From contig NZ_LMSM01000010.1 in assembly GCF_001428125.1 (NCBI RefSeq), positions 62,001-126,000 on the forward strand: DNA of 64,000 nucleotides, read 5' to 3'. The DNA is from Nocardioides sp. Soil774. Its GTDB lineage: Bacteria; Actinomycetota; Actinomycetes; Propionibacteriales; Nocardioidaceae. Position numbers and translations under genes: made by a program. Numbering within the stretch: the first letter of the stretch is position 1; each line of letters starts with the position of its first letter. Below the pieces are notes generated by a model. That model made no database searches and had not been told where the DNA came from. It worked only from the letters and a program-made list of their open reading frames with translations. This document shows, piece by piece, positions 37,944 to 45,791 of this stretch.

Positions 37944-37949
37944 TAGGTT
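37944..37949 (+). promoter_or_regulatory. -10 box TAGGTT for leaderless hypothetical-gene mRNA
   Basis: TAGGTT with 7 bases to the ATG at 37957. Confidence 0.62.
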
Positions 37950-37956
37950 CGGACGC

Positions 37957-38286
37957 ATGGCTCCCGACGACTCCAGCCCCGACTCCAGCCCCGACTCCAG
38001 CCCCGACTCCAGCCCCGAGTCCACCACCGACGAGATCGTCGCCGAGTCCGCGCTGCAGCTGTGGTCGGCGGCCCAGACCGACTTCGACCCCTTCGAGGTC
38101 GACTCCGAGGACTGGCCGGCGACGGCGGTGCCTGTCCGCGACGCCGACATCGCGGTCGACACCCACCTCGAGGTCGACGACGTACGCGCCTCGCTCGAGC
38201 GGCTCGACGGCGTGAAGGTCGTCGTGGGTCGCGAGGCAGGCACCGTCAGCGTCCTGCGGGTGGTCCCGCAGGACGTCGAGCTGTAG
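37957..38286 (+). CDS. Small acidic hypothetical protein with Asp-Ser-Ser-Pro repeats
   Basis: A 109-residue acidic protein. The N-terminus carries four DSSP units encoded by a perfect 12-base tandem repeat; the remainder has LQLWSAAQTDFDPFEVDSED and VRASLERLDGVKVVVGRE, which look like a small folded domain with conserved spacing. No known domain was recognised. A small gene with a CSTC motif follows after 12 bases on the same strand, so the two may be co-transcribed. The repeat-rich N-terminus is likely disordered. Confidence 0.72.
   Translation: MAPDDSSPDSSPDSSPDSSPESTTDEIVAESALQLWSAAQTDFDPFEVDSEDWPATAVPVRDADIAVDTHLEVDDVRASLERLDGVKVVVGREAGTVSVLRVVPQDVEL
37969..38016 (+). repeat. 12-bp tandem repeat, four copies
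   Basis: GACTCCAGCCCC repeated four times without mismatch, a partial fifth unit following. In frame, each unit adds Asp-Ser-Ser-Pro. Copy number is likely to vary between strains. Confidence 0.95.
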
Positions 38287-38298
38287 GGCGGGGCGCCC

Positions 38299-38598
38299 AT
38301 GGTGGCGAGCAGGTCGGCGCGCGAGCGCAAGGCCGCGCAGCAGGCGGGCCCGCTCGCGCAGGTGAAGATCGACCTCGACGGCGACCAGCAGTTCCTCTAC
38401 CGCATCAGCTGCTCCACGTGCACGGCGCGCGGGCACCGGGCCTGGTCCACGCACCGGGCCGGGGGTGACAACGGCTTCATGGCCGCCATGGACCGCTGGA
38501 CCTTCCACCTCGTCGAGAAGCACCCGGGTGAGGACGCACCCTGCCTGGCCTTCCTGGCCGAGGCGCAGCAGCGGCTGCACGAGCGGCGCGAGGGCTGA
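38299..38598 (+). CDS. Small hypothetical protein with a CSTC motif
   Basis: A 99-residue basic protein. Motifs seen are RISCSTCTARGHRAW (two Cys, possibly metal-binding with a nearby His) and FMAAMDRWTFHLVEKHPGED. No domain was recognised. It begins 12 bases after the preceding small gene and ends in a perfect terminator stem shared with the convergent subtilase gene. Confidence 0.7.
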   Translation: MVASRSARERKAAQQAGPLAQVKIDLDGDQQFLYRISCSTCTARGHRAWSTHRAGGDNGFMAAMDRWTFHLVEKHPGEDAPCLAFLAEAQQRLHERREG

Positions 38599-38630
38599 CC
38601 CGGCCGGCGGCGACGGCCGCCGGCCGGGTC
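38597..38630. terminator. Perfect bidirectional terminator stem
   Basis: GACCCGGCCGGCGGC, tetraloop GACG, GCCGCCGGCCGGGTC: a flawless 15-pair stem between two convergent genes. It overlaps the TGA of the plus-strand gene and lies just past the stop of the subtilase. Confidence 0.85.
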
Positions 38631-38634
38631 CGGC

Positions 38635-40413
38635 TCAGGAGACCCCTGCGGCTGCGTCGACCATCCCGGCCCCGTAGGCCCACGCGAACGGGATGGCGTT
38701 GGGCTCGGTCGGCGACTGGGTGAAGGTCACGTGGCAGTAGCCGACGGTGCACGGCGTCCCGTCCCACGCGGCTGCGGTGCTCGGCGAGCTCTTGCCGGTG
38801 TGGTTCACCACGTCGGTCCGCGCGGTGGCCCGCAGGCGCGCGAGGACGGCATCCGGGTGCTCCTGCAGGTCGGGGTGGGCCGCCATCACCAGTGCGGCGA
38901 CACCGGCCACCTGCGGCGACGACATCGACGTGCCCTGGAACCAGCCGAAGGTCGTCTGACCGCCCAGGGTGAAGCAGGCGAAGTCGGCCGGTCCGCCGAT
39001 CGTGCGGCAGATGTCGCCGTTCTTGACCGTCGCCCCGAGCTGGCCCCACCCGCCGGCGAGCACGTCGGTGCCCGGCCGCGTGTCGAAGCGGGGCACGCCG
39101 TACTTCCGGGCGCCGCCGGGTGCGCTGACGTCCACCCGCTCGCCGTAGCTGGAGTAGTAGGCGAGGTTGTCGAGGGTGCCCTGGACGGCCGCGGGCGGGG
39201 TGAAGGCCGGCAGCACGTTGCCCTCGGAGGGCGCGATCGCGTTGCTGCTCGCCGAGACCATGATGACGCCCGGCACGCCGGCCGGCGTCTCGAGCATGCC
39301 CCGGAAGTCGTTGCCGTACTTCTCGAGCGTGGTGTCGCCGGGGAACGCGTTGACGCCTTCGTCGAGGGCGCTGGAGACGACGCCCGCGCCGGTGAAGGTC
39401 CGGGTGCCGGAGAAGCCGGTGAGGGTGACGGTCTGGCGCAGGTTGCGCACGTGCTCGTTGCCCGCGGAGGCGACGATGGTGGTGCCCCTGGACCGGCAAT
39501 AGCTCACCGCGTCGGCCCACAGGAAGTAGTCCTCGGCGTTGTCCCTGGCGAAGTCGGGGTCGTTGGGGTCGTCGTAGCCGCCGAGCGACATGTTGATGAC
39601 GTCGGCGTCGTTGTCGCACGCCTGCACCATCGCGTCCACGATCCAGGTGGTGAGGCCGCCGAAGCCCGTCGCGAGCGCCTTGTAGCCCATCACCTTGGCG
39701 TCAGGGGCGATGCCGTTGCTGCCGATGCCGTTGTCGTCACCGACGATCCTGCTCGCCACCCACGTGCCGTGCCCGTCGGTGTCGGACTTGGAGCAGTCGT
39801 GGATCCAGCCGTAGCCACCGGCCAGTGGGCCGAAGGTCTGCACGAGCTGGTTGCAGGGGATGGTGTTGTCGACGAACAGCACGTTGGGCCGCAGCTCGGG
39901 GTGCATGGGGTCGATGCCCGAGTCGATGACCGCCACCTTGATGCCGTCACCCCGCGTCGTGTTCCACGCCGCTCGCACGCCGTCGCGGTCGTCCTCCCAC
40001 TGGAGCACCCCCGGGGCGTCCTGTCCGGCCCACGAGTCGAGGTCGTGCAGCGGGTCGGGCGTGAACGCCGAGGTCTGGTTGACCCGGTCGGACCACACGG
40101 CCCGCACACCCCTCGCGTCGCCGACCCGAGCGGCGAACGTGGCGGGGTTCTTGGGCAGCACGGCCAGCACGCCCAGCTGCGACAGGTCGGTCAGCACCTG
40201 GGCGCCCGCGTCGGCGACGGTCCGGCGCATCGCCGCCGGGCTGGTGCCCGGTGCGAATCGCACGACCTGGACGCCGAGGGTGTTGGCCCGCGGATCGACC
40301 TTCGAGCGCGCCGACGGCGCCGCCCCCGACGGCAGCGCGACCGCCACCATCGCTCCCGACAGCGCCAGCAGGCCTGCGACCGCGCCCACCTTCCTCCGGA
40401 CCGAACGCAACAT
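38635..40413 (-). CDS. S8 family serine peptidase (subtilase), secreted
   Basis: A 592-residue exported protease. A Sec signal (RRKVGAVAGLLALSGAMVAV, cleavage about residue 32) and a prodomain of about 90 residues precede the catalytic domain. The triad is Asp164 in VAVIDSGID, His215 in DTDGHGTWVAS and Ser496 in QGTSMSSPQVAGVAA; the oxyanion Asn is in IVASAGNEH. It is full length for the family with no C-terminal anchor visible, so it should be released. The ATG has a GAGAGGGG ribosome site. Confidence 0.92.
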   Translation of the reverse strand: MLRSVRRKVGAVAGLLALSGAMVAVALPSGAAPSARSKVDPRANTLGVQVVRFAPGTSPAAMRRTVADAGAQVLTDLSQLGVLAVLPKNPATFAARVGDARGVRAVWSDRVNQTSAFTPDPLHDLDSWAGQDAPGVLQWEDDRDGVRAAWNTTRGDGIKVAVIDSGIDPMHPELRPNVLFVDNTIPCNQLVQTFGPLAGGYGWIHDCSKSDTDGHGTWVASRIVGDDNGIGSNGIAPDAKVMGYKALATGFGGLTTWIVDAMVQACDNDADVINMSLGGYDDPNDPDFARDNAEDYFLWADAVSYCRSRGTTIVASAGNEHVRNLRQTVTLTGFSGTRTFTGAGVVSSALDEGVNAFPGDTTLEKYGNDFRGMLETPAGVPGVIMVSASSNAIAPSEGNVLPAFTPPAAVQGTLDNLAYYSSYGERVDVSAPGGARKYGVPRFDTRPGTDVLAGGWGQLGATVKNGDICRTIGGPADFACFTLGGQTTFGWFQGTSMSSPQVAGVAALVMAAHPDLQEHPDAVLARLRATARTDVVNHTGKSSPSTAAAWDGTPCTVGYCHVTFTQSPTEPNAIPFAWAYGAGMVDAAAGVS

Positions 40414-40556
40414 CTCGTGCCCCTCTCGTGGGTTCGCGGGTCCGTCACCGCACGCGCGGGGACCCCGTCGTCACACGTCGTACGTCGGCTGGCGCCCCGC
40501 GCCCACGCCTGCCACGGAAATACCCCGGATCGGGTAGGCGATTGGGTGGGGCGACC

Positions 40557-40562
40557 TAGGGT
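40557..40562 (+). promoter_or_regulatory. -10 box TAGGGT for leaderless FAD oxidoreductase mRNA
   Basis: TAGGGT with 7 bases to the GTG at 40570. Confidence 0.65.
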
Positions 40563-40569
40563 CGGCGGC

Positions 40570-41805
40570 GTGGATGCCGACGTCGTGGTCGTGGGAGCCG
40601 GGCTCGCCGGGCTGAGGTGCGCGCAGGCGCTCGCCGACGCCGGCCGCGACGTGGTCGTGCTCGAGGCGGCCGACGCCGTGGGCGGCCGGATCCGCACCGA
40701 ACGGGTCGACGGGTTCCTCGTCGACCGCGGCTTCCAGCTCCTCAACCCCGCCTACCCCGCCGTACGCCGCTGGGTCGACGTCGACGCCCTCGCGCTCCAG
40801 CCCTTCGGCGCCGGTGTCGCAGCGCGCACCGACCACGGGCTCAGCGTGCTGGCGCACCCGCTGCGCGAGCCCCGGCTCGTGCCGCAGACCCTGCGCGGGG
40901 TCGCCGGTCGCCCCCGCGAGGTGGCTGCTCTCGCCCGGTGGGCCGCACCGCTCCTGCGACCGCGGCCGGGCCGCGAGCTGGCCGAGGTGCTCGGCTCGCG
41001 CGCTGACGTCGACCGGCGCACCGCCCTCGACGGCGCCGGCCTCGACGGCCGGCTGCGCCGGGTGGTCGACCGCTTCTTCGCCGGGGTGCTGCTGGAGGAC
41101 GACGGCAGCACCGCCGACCACTTCGCCCTGCTGCTCACCTGGATGTTCGTGCGCGGCGTGCCCGCCCTCCCCGCCCGGGGGATGCAGGCGCTGCCCGAGC
41201 AGCTGGCCGCGCGGCTCGGTGACCGGGTGCGCCTCGGCGAACGGGTGCGCACGGTGTCGGGCACGTCGGTCGGCACCGACGCAGGGTCCTGGTCGGCGCG
41301 CCACGTCGTCGTCGCGACCGGCGCGGCGCAGGCAGCCGAGCTCACCGGTCTCGCCACGCCCGCCAGCAAAGGGGTCGTCACGACGTGGTGGTCGGCACCG
41401 GACGCACCGGCGAGCGACCTGCTCCACGTCGACGCCCGCGTCGCACCCACCGGGCCGCTCGTCAACGCCGCCGTGGTCTCGCGGGCGGCGCCCTCCTACG
41501 CACCTCCCGGTCGCCACCTGGTGCAGGGGTCGGCGCTGCTGGGGCCCGTTCGCGACACCGACGAATGCTCGGCGCGCCGCCACGCCGGCGAGCTGCTGGG
41601 TGCCGACCCGACCGGGTGGGAGGTCGTCGCCCGACACGAGGTGCCCCAGGCGCTGCCCGTGCAGCCCGCGCCGTTCTCCGACCGGCGAGGAGTGCGCGTC
41701 GGTGACCTGGTCGTCTGCGGCGACCACCGCGACACCGGTTCGATCCAGGGCGCGCTGGTGAGCGGCCAGCGCGCCGCCGAGGCCGTGCTGGAGGAGGCGC
41801 GATGA
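40570..41805 (+). CDS. FAD-dependent amine-oxidase-like oxidoreductase
   Basis: A 411-residue flavoprotein of the NAD(P)/FAD-binding amine oxidase superfamily. The dinucleotide motif VVVGAGLAGLRCAQALADAG opens the protein, followed by DAVGGRIRTERVDGFLVDRG (the GGR motif) and a C-terminal FAD segment VCGDHRDTGSIQGALVSGQR. Relatives act on protoporphyrinogen, polyamines or carotenoids; the substrate here is not readable. The GTG start is placed by the -10 box seven bases upstream. The next FAD protein overlaps by 4 bases, so they are probably an operon of two related oxidoreductases. Confidence 0.85.
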   Translation: MDADVVVVGAGLAGLRCAQALADAGRDVVVLEAADAVGGRIRTERVDGFLVDRGFQLLNPAYPAVRRWVDVDALALQPFGAGVAARTDHGLSVLAHPLREPRLVPQTLRGVAGRPREVAALARWAAPLLRPRPGRELAEVLGSRADVDRRTALDGAGLDGRLRRVVDRFFAGVLLEDDGSTADHFALLLTWMFVRGVPALPARGMQALPEQLAARLGDRVRLGERVRTVSGTSVGTDAGSWSARHVVVATGAAQAAELTGLATPASKGVVTTWWSAPDAPASDLLHVDARVAPTGPLVNAAVVSRAAPSYAPPGRHLVQGSALLGPVRDTDECSARRHAGELLGADPTGWEVVARHEVPQALPVQPAPFSDRRGVRVGDLVVCGDHRDTGSIQGALVSGQRAAEAVLEEAR

Positions 41806-42755
41806 GCGACGAGACCGACCACGTGGTGGTCGTGGGCGCCGGCCTCGCGGGAGTCGCGTGCGCCCGCGAGCTGCGAGCAGCGGGGATCGGCGTACGCCTC
41901 CTGGATCGCGGGCACGTGCCCGGTGGCCGGATGGCCTCGCGCAGGCTGTGGGAGCGCCGGGTCGACCTCGGCGCGTCCTACTTCACCGTCTCCGACGACG
42001 GATTCGCGGCGGTGGTCCGCGACTGGGCCGCCCGCGGCCTGGCGCGGGAGTGGACCGACACCTTCACCGTGCTCGGCGACGGGCCGGCCGGGTCGAAGAC
42101 CGGACCGGTCCGGTGGGGAGCACCGGGCGGCCTGCGCTCGCTGGTCGAGGACCTCGCCGCCGGTCTCGACGTCGAGCGGCAGGAGGTGGGTGGCCTCGAC
42201 GAGGTCGACGCCGACGTGGTCGTGCTCGCCATGCCCGACCCGCAGGCGCGTCGCCTCTGCGACGGCCACCCGGCGGCCGAGGTCCTCGACCGCGACTGGG
42301 AGCCGGTCATCGCCGTGGCCGCCCTGTGGTCCGAGCGCACGTGGGACGACGTCAGCCCCACCGGCCGCTTCGACGGTGCCTTCGTCAACGACGACCGGCA
42401 CCTGTCCTGGGTCGCCGACGACGGCCGCCGACGCGGTGACGACCGCCCCGTGCTCGTCGCGCACTCCACGCCCGAGCTGGCCGCGCAGCACCTCGCTGAT
42501 CCGGCCGGGGCCGCACCGGCGGTCCTCGACAGCCTGCGCCGGGTGCTGCACCTGCCCGAGACCGACGAGGTGCACGTCCACCGCTGGACGTTCGCGCGGC
42601 CGGTGGGCGAGCGGGAGGAGCCGTACGCCCTCGTGGACGGCCGCGGCCGGCTCGTCGGGGTCTGCGGCGACGGGTGGGGTCCCTCGCCGAAGGTGGAGAC
42701 CGCCTGGCTCTCCGGCGCCCGGCTGGGGCGCGCGCTGGCACAGCGACTGGGCTGA
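41802..42755 (+). CDS. NAD(P)/FAD-dependent oxidoreductase, renalase-like
   Basis: A 317-residue flavoprotein with the motif VVVGAGLAGVACARELRAAG and HVPGGRMASRRLWERR, where the GGRM..R pattern is typical of renalase-like enzymes that oxidise isomeric forms of NAD(P)H. A C-terminal FAD contact is GVCGDGWGPSPKVETAWLSG. Translationally coupled to the preceding FAD oxidoreductase. Assignment to the renalase-like group is by motif only. Confidence 0.82.
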   Translation: MSDETDHVVVVGAGLAGVACARELRAAGIGVRLLDRGHVPGGRMASRRLWERRVDLGASYFTVSDDGFAAVVRDWAARGLAREWTDTFTVLGDGPAGSKTGPVRWGAPGGLRSLVEDLAAGLDVERQEVGGLDEVDADVVVLAMPDPQARRLCDGHPAAEVLDRDWEPVIAVAALWSERTWDDVSPTGRFDGAFVNDDRHLSWVADDGRRRGDDRPVLVAHSTPELAAQHLADPAGAAPAVLDSLRRVLHLPETDEVHVHRWTFARPVGEREEPYALVDGRGRLVGVCGDGWGPSPKVETAWLSGARLGRALAQRLG

Positions 42756-42762
42756 CCCGGGG

Positions 42763-43560
42763 TCAGCCACCTGCCAGCGTCGCCAGGTCCCGCTCGGCGT
42801 AGAGCCGGTGCTCCCACTCCTCGTTGAGCACGACCCGCAGGCAGTCGGCGACGGTGAGGTCCTCGGCGTCGGTGAGGAACGGGGTCGCCGACCGGACCTT
42901 GCGCGCGAGCCCGGCGTCGGTGACGCCGTCGAGCACCTCGGCCACCGTCGCGCGGCGCTGTCGGCGCAGGGCCAGCACCTCGTGCAGCTCGGGCCGGGCA
43001 CGCCGGGCCCACGGCACGCCCTCGTGCTCCGGCGCCTCGTCCCAGGGCAGGTCGAGCGGGTGCCACGGCTTCGGGTCGGCGAGCACCACACCGCCGACCC
43101 AGCACGCGTGTGCGAAGCCGAGGTGCCGCAGGGTGTCGATGAAGGACCACTCGTCGTCGACCGACTCGTAGAGGCTCTCGACGGGCAGCGCGCGGGCGGT
43201 CGTCATCGTCTCGCCCCAGAGGCGGTCCATGGTCTCGAAGGCCGTCCGGAAGCCGGCGACGTCGCTCGGTGCCATGAGCGCGCGCTCGGGCATCCGGCGG
43301 GCGAGCTCGGCCTCCACGAGAGGCACGACGTCGATCCCGTTGACCACGAGCCGGACGATCTCCCCGTAGATCTCGAGGTCCTTGACCTCGACGCCGGTCA
43401 TCCGCACGCCATCGACGTACGCCGCCCGCACGCGCGTGCCGCTCAGGTCGACCTCGCGCAGGCTCGCGCCGGTGAGGTGGACGCCCTCGAAGCGCGCGCC
43501 GCGCAGGGAGACCCGGGTGAACGTCGATCCGTCGAGGTCCTGCTCGGTGAAGTCCGTCAT
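42763..43560 (-). CDS. Pentapeptide-repeat / DinB-family fusion protein
   Basis: A 265-residue protein in two parts. Residues 1-65 are pentapeptide repeats (FTRVSLRGARFEGVHLTGAS, then LREVDLSGTRVRAAY) that form a right-handed coil. From about residue 95 a DinB-like four-helix bundle follows: FRTAFETMDRLWGETMTTAR, FIDTLRHLGFAHACWVGGVV and VLNEEWEHRLYAERDL. His residues typical of DinB metal sites are visible in RHLGFAHA and EWEHR. DinB proteins are thiol-dependent transferases or detoxification enzymes in actinobacteria. A TACTGT -10 box 6 bases upstream predicts a leaderless mRNA. Confidence 0.8.
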   Translation of the reverse strand: MTDFTEQDLDGSTFTRVSLRGARFEGVHLTGASLREVDLSGTRVRAAYVDGVRMTGVEVKDLEIYGEIVRLVVNGIDVVPLVEAELARRMPERALMAPSDVAGFRTAFETMDRLWGETMTTARALPVESLYESVDDEWSFIDTLRHLGFAHACWVGGVVLADPKPWHPLDLPWDEAPEHEGVPWARRARPELHEVLALRRQRRATVAEVLDGVTDAGLARKVRSATPFLTDAEDLTVADCLRVVLNEEWEHRLYAERDLATLAGG

Positions 43561-43566
43561 GGCGCC

Positions 43567-43572
43567 ACAGTA
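43567..43572 (-). promoter_or_regulatory. -10 box TACTGT for the pentapeptide-DinB gene
   Basis: Minus-strand TACTGT with 6 bases to the ATG at 43560. Confidence 0.65.
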
Positions 43573-43671
43573 GGGGCGTTTGCGGACGTCCGGCGACCGG
43601 TTCGGCCGACCGGGCCGAGGCCGGCGCCGCGCCGGTGCGCGGCGCTACGCTCAGGACCGGAGGAGGTCGTG

Positions 43672-44019
43672 GTGGCGACGGACCTGGACGACGTGGAGGC
43701 GCGGCTGCGGCGCGTGCTCGACCGCTACCGGACCGAGCTCGTCGACGGCACGATCTACGGCGCCGCGTCGCTCGGGTGGCCCGGCGCGAAGGGCCACGAC
43801 TACTTCGCCGCGCTCAAGCGCGCGAGCCGCCACGTCGGCCTCTACCTCGTCGTGGCCGACCGCTGGCCCGAGGACGTCGCGCTCGCCTCGCCGGAGCTGA
43901 GGGCCTGCCGCACCGGCCGTGCGACCTGGTCGTTCACCTCGCTCGACGACGAGCTCGCCGCCGAGCTGGAGGCCCTGCTGGACCGGCTGCTCGTCCGCTA
44001 CCGCGCCGAGCACGCCTGA
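43672..44019 (+). CDS. Small hypothetical protein, DUF1801/YdhG-like (tentative)
   Basis: A 115-residue protein. The central stretch ASLGWPGAKGHDYFAALKRA and HVGLYLVVADRWPED, then ELRACRTGRATWSFTSLDDE, has the order of small iron-chaperone-like DUF1801 proteins (glycine-rich turn, beta-strand, then Arg-rich basic patch). The resemblance is weak. The GTG at 43672 has a GGAGGAGG ribosome site about 6 bases before, better spaced than the GTG three bases earlier. It is convergent with the acyl-CoA dehydrogenase, 2 bases between stops. Confidence 0.65.
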   Translation: MATDLDDVEARLRRVLDRYRTELVDGTIYGAASLGWPGAKGHDYFAALKRASRHVGLYLVVADRWPEDVALASPELRACRTGRATWSFTSLDDELAAELEALLDRLLVRYRAEHA

Positions 44020-44021
44020 GC

Positions 44022-45170
44022 TCACAGCCCCAGCATGCGCCCGATGATCTCCTTCTGGATCTCGGTGGTGCCGCCGTAGATCGTCTGGATGCGCGAGTCG
44101 GTGTAGGCCTTGGAGATCGGGTACTCGTTCATGTAGCCGTAGCCCCCGTGCAGCTGCACGCCCGCGTCCACGACCCGCTTCTGCAGCTCGGTGGTCCACC
44201 ACTTCGCCATCGAGGCGAGCGCGGTGTCGACCTGGCCGGCGTTGAGCCGCAGCACGCAGTCGTTGATGAAGACCCGCGCGATGTGGGCCTCGGTCGCCAT
44301 CTCGGCGAGCACGAAGCGGTTGTGCTGGAATTTGCCGATCGGCTTGCCGAAGGCCTCGCGCTCCTTGGCGTAGGCCAGGCACAGGTCGAGGACGTGCTCG
44401 ATGGCGGCGACCGCGATGCAGCCGATCGAGATCCGCTCCTGCGGGAGGTTCTCCATGAGCGCGACGAAGCCGGATCCCTCCGCGCCGAGGAGGTTGTCCT
44501 TCGGCACGCGTACGTCGGTGAAGCTGAGCTCCGCCGTGTCCTGCGCGTGCAGGCCCATCTTGTCGAGGTTGCGGCCGCGCTCGAAGCCCTCCATCCCGCG
44601 CTCGACCACCAGCAGGGAGATCCCCTGGTGCCCGGCGTCGGGGTCGGTGCGGCACACGACGATCACGAGGTCGGCGAGGATGCCGTTGGAGATGAAGGTC
44701 TTCGAGCCGTTGAGGACGTAGTGGTCGCCGGCGTCGACGGCCGTCGTGCGGATGCCCTGCAGGTCCGAGCCGGCACCCGGCTCGGTCATCGCGATCGCGG
44801 TGACGATGTCGCCGGACACGCACCCGGGCAGCCAGCGCTGTTTCTGCTCGTCGGTGCCGAGCGAGGAGATGTAAGGGACGATGATGTCGGTGTGCACGGC
44901 GAAGCCGGGGCCGGAGGCGCCGGCCCGCGCGGACTCCTCGGCGAGCACCATGTTGTAGCGGAAGTCCTTGATGCCTGGCCCGCCGAACGCCTCGTCCACG
45001 TCGAAGCACAGCAGCCCGCGCTCGCCGGCCTTGCGCCAGATCTCGCGGTCGACGATGCCCGCCTCCTCCCACGCGGGATGGTGGGGCACGACCTCACGCT
45101 CGAAGAAGGCGCGCGCGACCGCGCGGAAGTCCTCGTGCTCCTGCTCGAGGATGGTGGGGCGCTCAGGCAT
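44022..45170 (-). CDS. Acyl-CoA dehydrogenase
   Basis: A 382-residue FAD enzyme of beta-oxidation or amino-acid degradation. The family signatures are AIAMTEPGAGSDLQGIRTTA (FAD and substrate loop) and LHGGYGYMNEYPISKAYTDS. The C-terminal QTIYGGTTEIQKEIIGRML carries the usual general-base Glu position. Length fits short- to medium-chain enzymes. A CGGAGGAACC ribosome site precedes the ATG. It is convergent with the previous small gene and divergent from the next. Confidence 0.9.
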   Translation of the reverse strand: MPERPTILEQEHEDFRAVARAFFEREVVPHHPAWEEAGIVDREIWRKAGERGLLCFDVDEAFGGPGIKDFRYNMVLAEESARAGASGPGFAVHTDIIVPYISSLGTDEQKQRWLPGCVSGDIVTAIAMTEPGAGSDLQGIRTTAVDAGDHYVLNGSKTFISNGILADLVIVVCRTDPDAGHQGISLLVVERGMEGFERGRNLDKMGLHAQDTAELSFTDVRVPKDNLLGAEGSGFVALMENLPQERISIGCIAVAAIEHVLDLCLAYAKEREAFGKPIGKFQHNRFVLAEMATEAHIARVFINDCVLRLNAGQVDTALASMAKWWTTELQKRVVDAGVQLHGGYGYMNEYPISKAYTDSRIQTIYGGTTEIQKEIIGRMLGL

Positions 45171-45249
45171 GGTTCCTCCGATGTGCGGTGCGGTGGGTCA
45201 GGGAGCTGGGACTCCCCGGCGGGGTGAGGCGACGTCGGTGCGGCGTGCC

Positions 45250-45255
45250 TACGTT
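45250..45255 (+). promoter_or_regulatory. -10 box TACGTT for leaderless hypothetical-gene mRNA
   Basis: TACGTT with 6 bases to the ATG at 45262. Confidence 0.62.
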
Positions 45256-45261
45256 GGTCGG

Positions 45262-45783
45262 ATGGCATTCATCAGCACGGCAGTCCGCGCGACCCACCTG
45301 GTCACCAACGCCGCCTGGTTCGGTGGCTCGCTGTTCGGCGCGGTGGGGCTCAACCCCGCGTCGCGGGAGCCTGACACCGAGCGCGAGCGCGTCGAGGTCT
45401 CCGGCACGGGGTGGGAGCGCTGGGGTCCCGTGCAGGGTGCCGCCATCGGGCTGCACCTCCTGAGCGGGCTCGCGATCCTGGCCGACAACCGTCACCGTGT
45501 CGTGTCCCACCCGCCGACCTCGGGAGCCGTGGTCGCCAAGACCGGGCTGACCGGCGCAGCGGTGGCCGCCTCGGCGGCGGCGTACTACCACGGGAAGCGG
45601 CTCGGTGACGCGAGCGGCGAGGACGGGCACCCGCGCGAGCCCGAGGTGGCCGAGCACGCTCGCCGGACGCTGGCCTGGCTGCAGTGGGCGACCCCGGCGC
45701 TGACGGGCGCGCTGCTCGTCCTCGACGCCCAGCTCGGCGAGCAGCAACGCGGCGTGGCCGGGCTCCTCGACCGACCCTGGTGA
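45262..45783 (+). CDS. Hypothetical membrane protein
   Basis: A 173-residue protein with three to four hydrophobic segments: STAVRATHLVTNAAWFGGSL, AAIGLHLLSGLAILA, AVVAKTGLTGAAVAASAAAYYHG and ATPALTGALLVLDAQ. A polar middle loop is rich in charged residues. No known domain. ATG start, predicted leaderless. It is convergent with the MpaB-like gene, with 8 bases between them. Confidence 0.72.
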   Translation: MAFISTAVRATHLVTNAAWFGGSLFGAVGLNPASREPDTERERVEVSGTGWERWGPVQGAAIGLHLLSGLAILADNRHRVVSHPPTSGAVVAKTGLTGAAVAASAAAYYHGKRLGDASGEDGHPREPEVAEHARRTLAWLQWATPALTGALLVLDAQLGEQQRGVAGLLDRPW

Positions 45784-45791
45784 ACGGCGCG

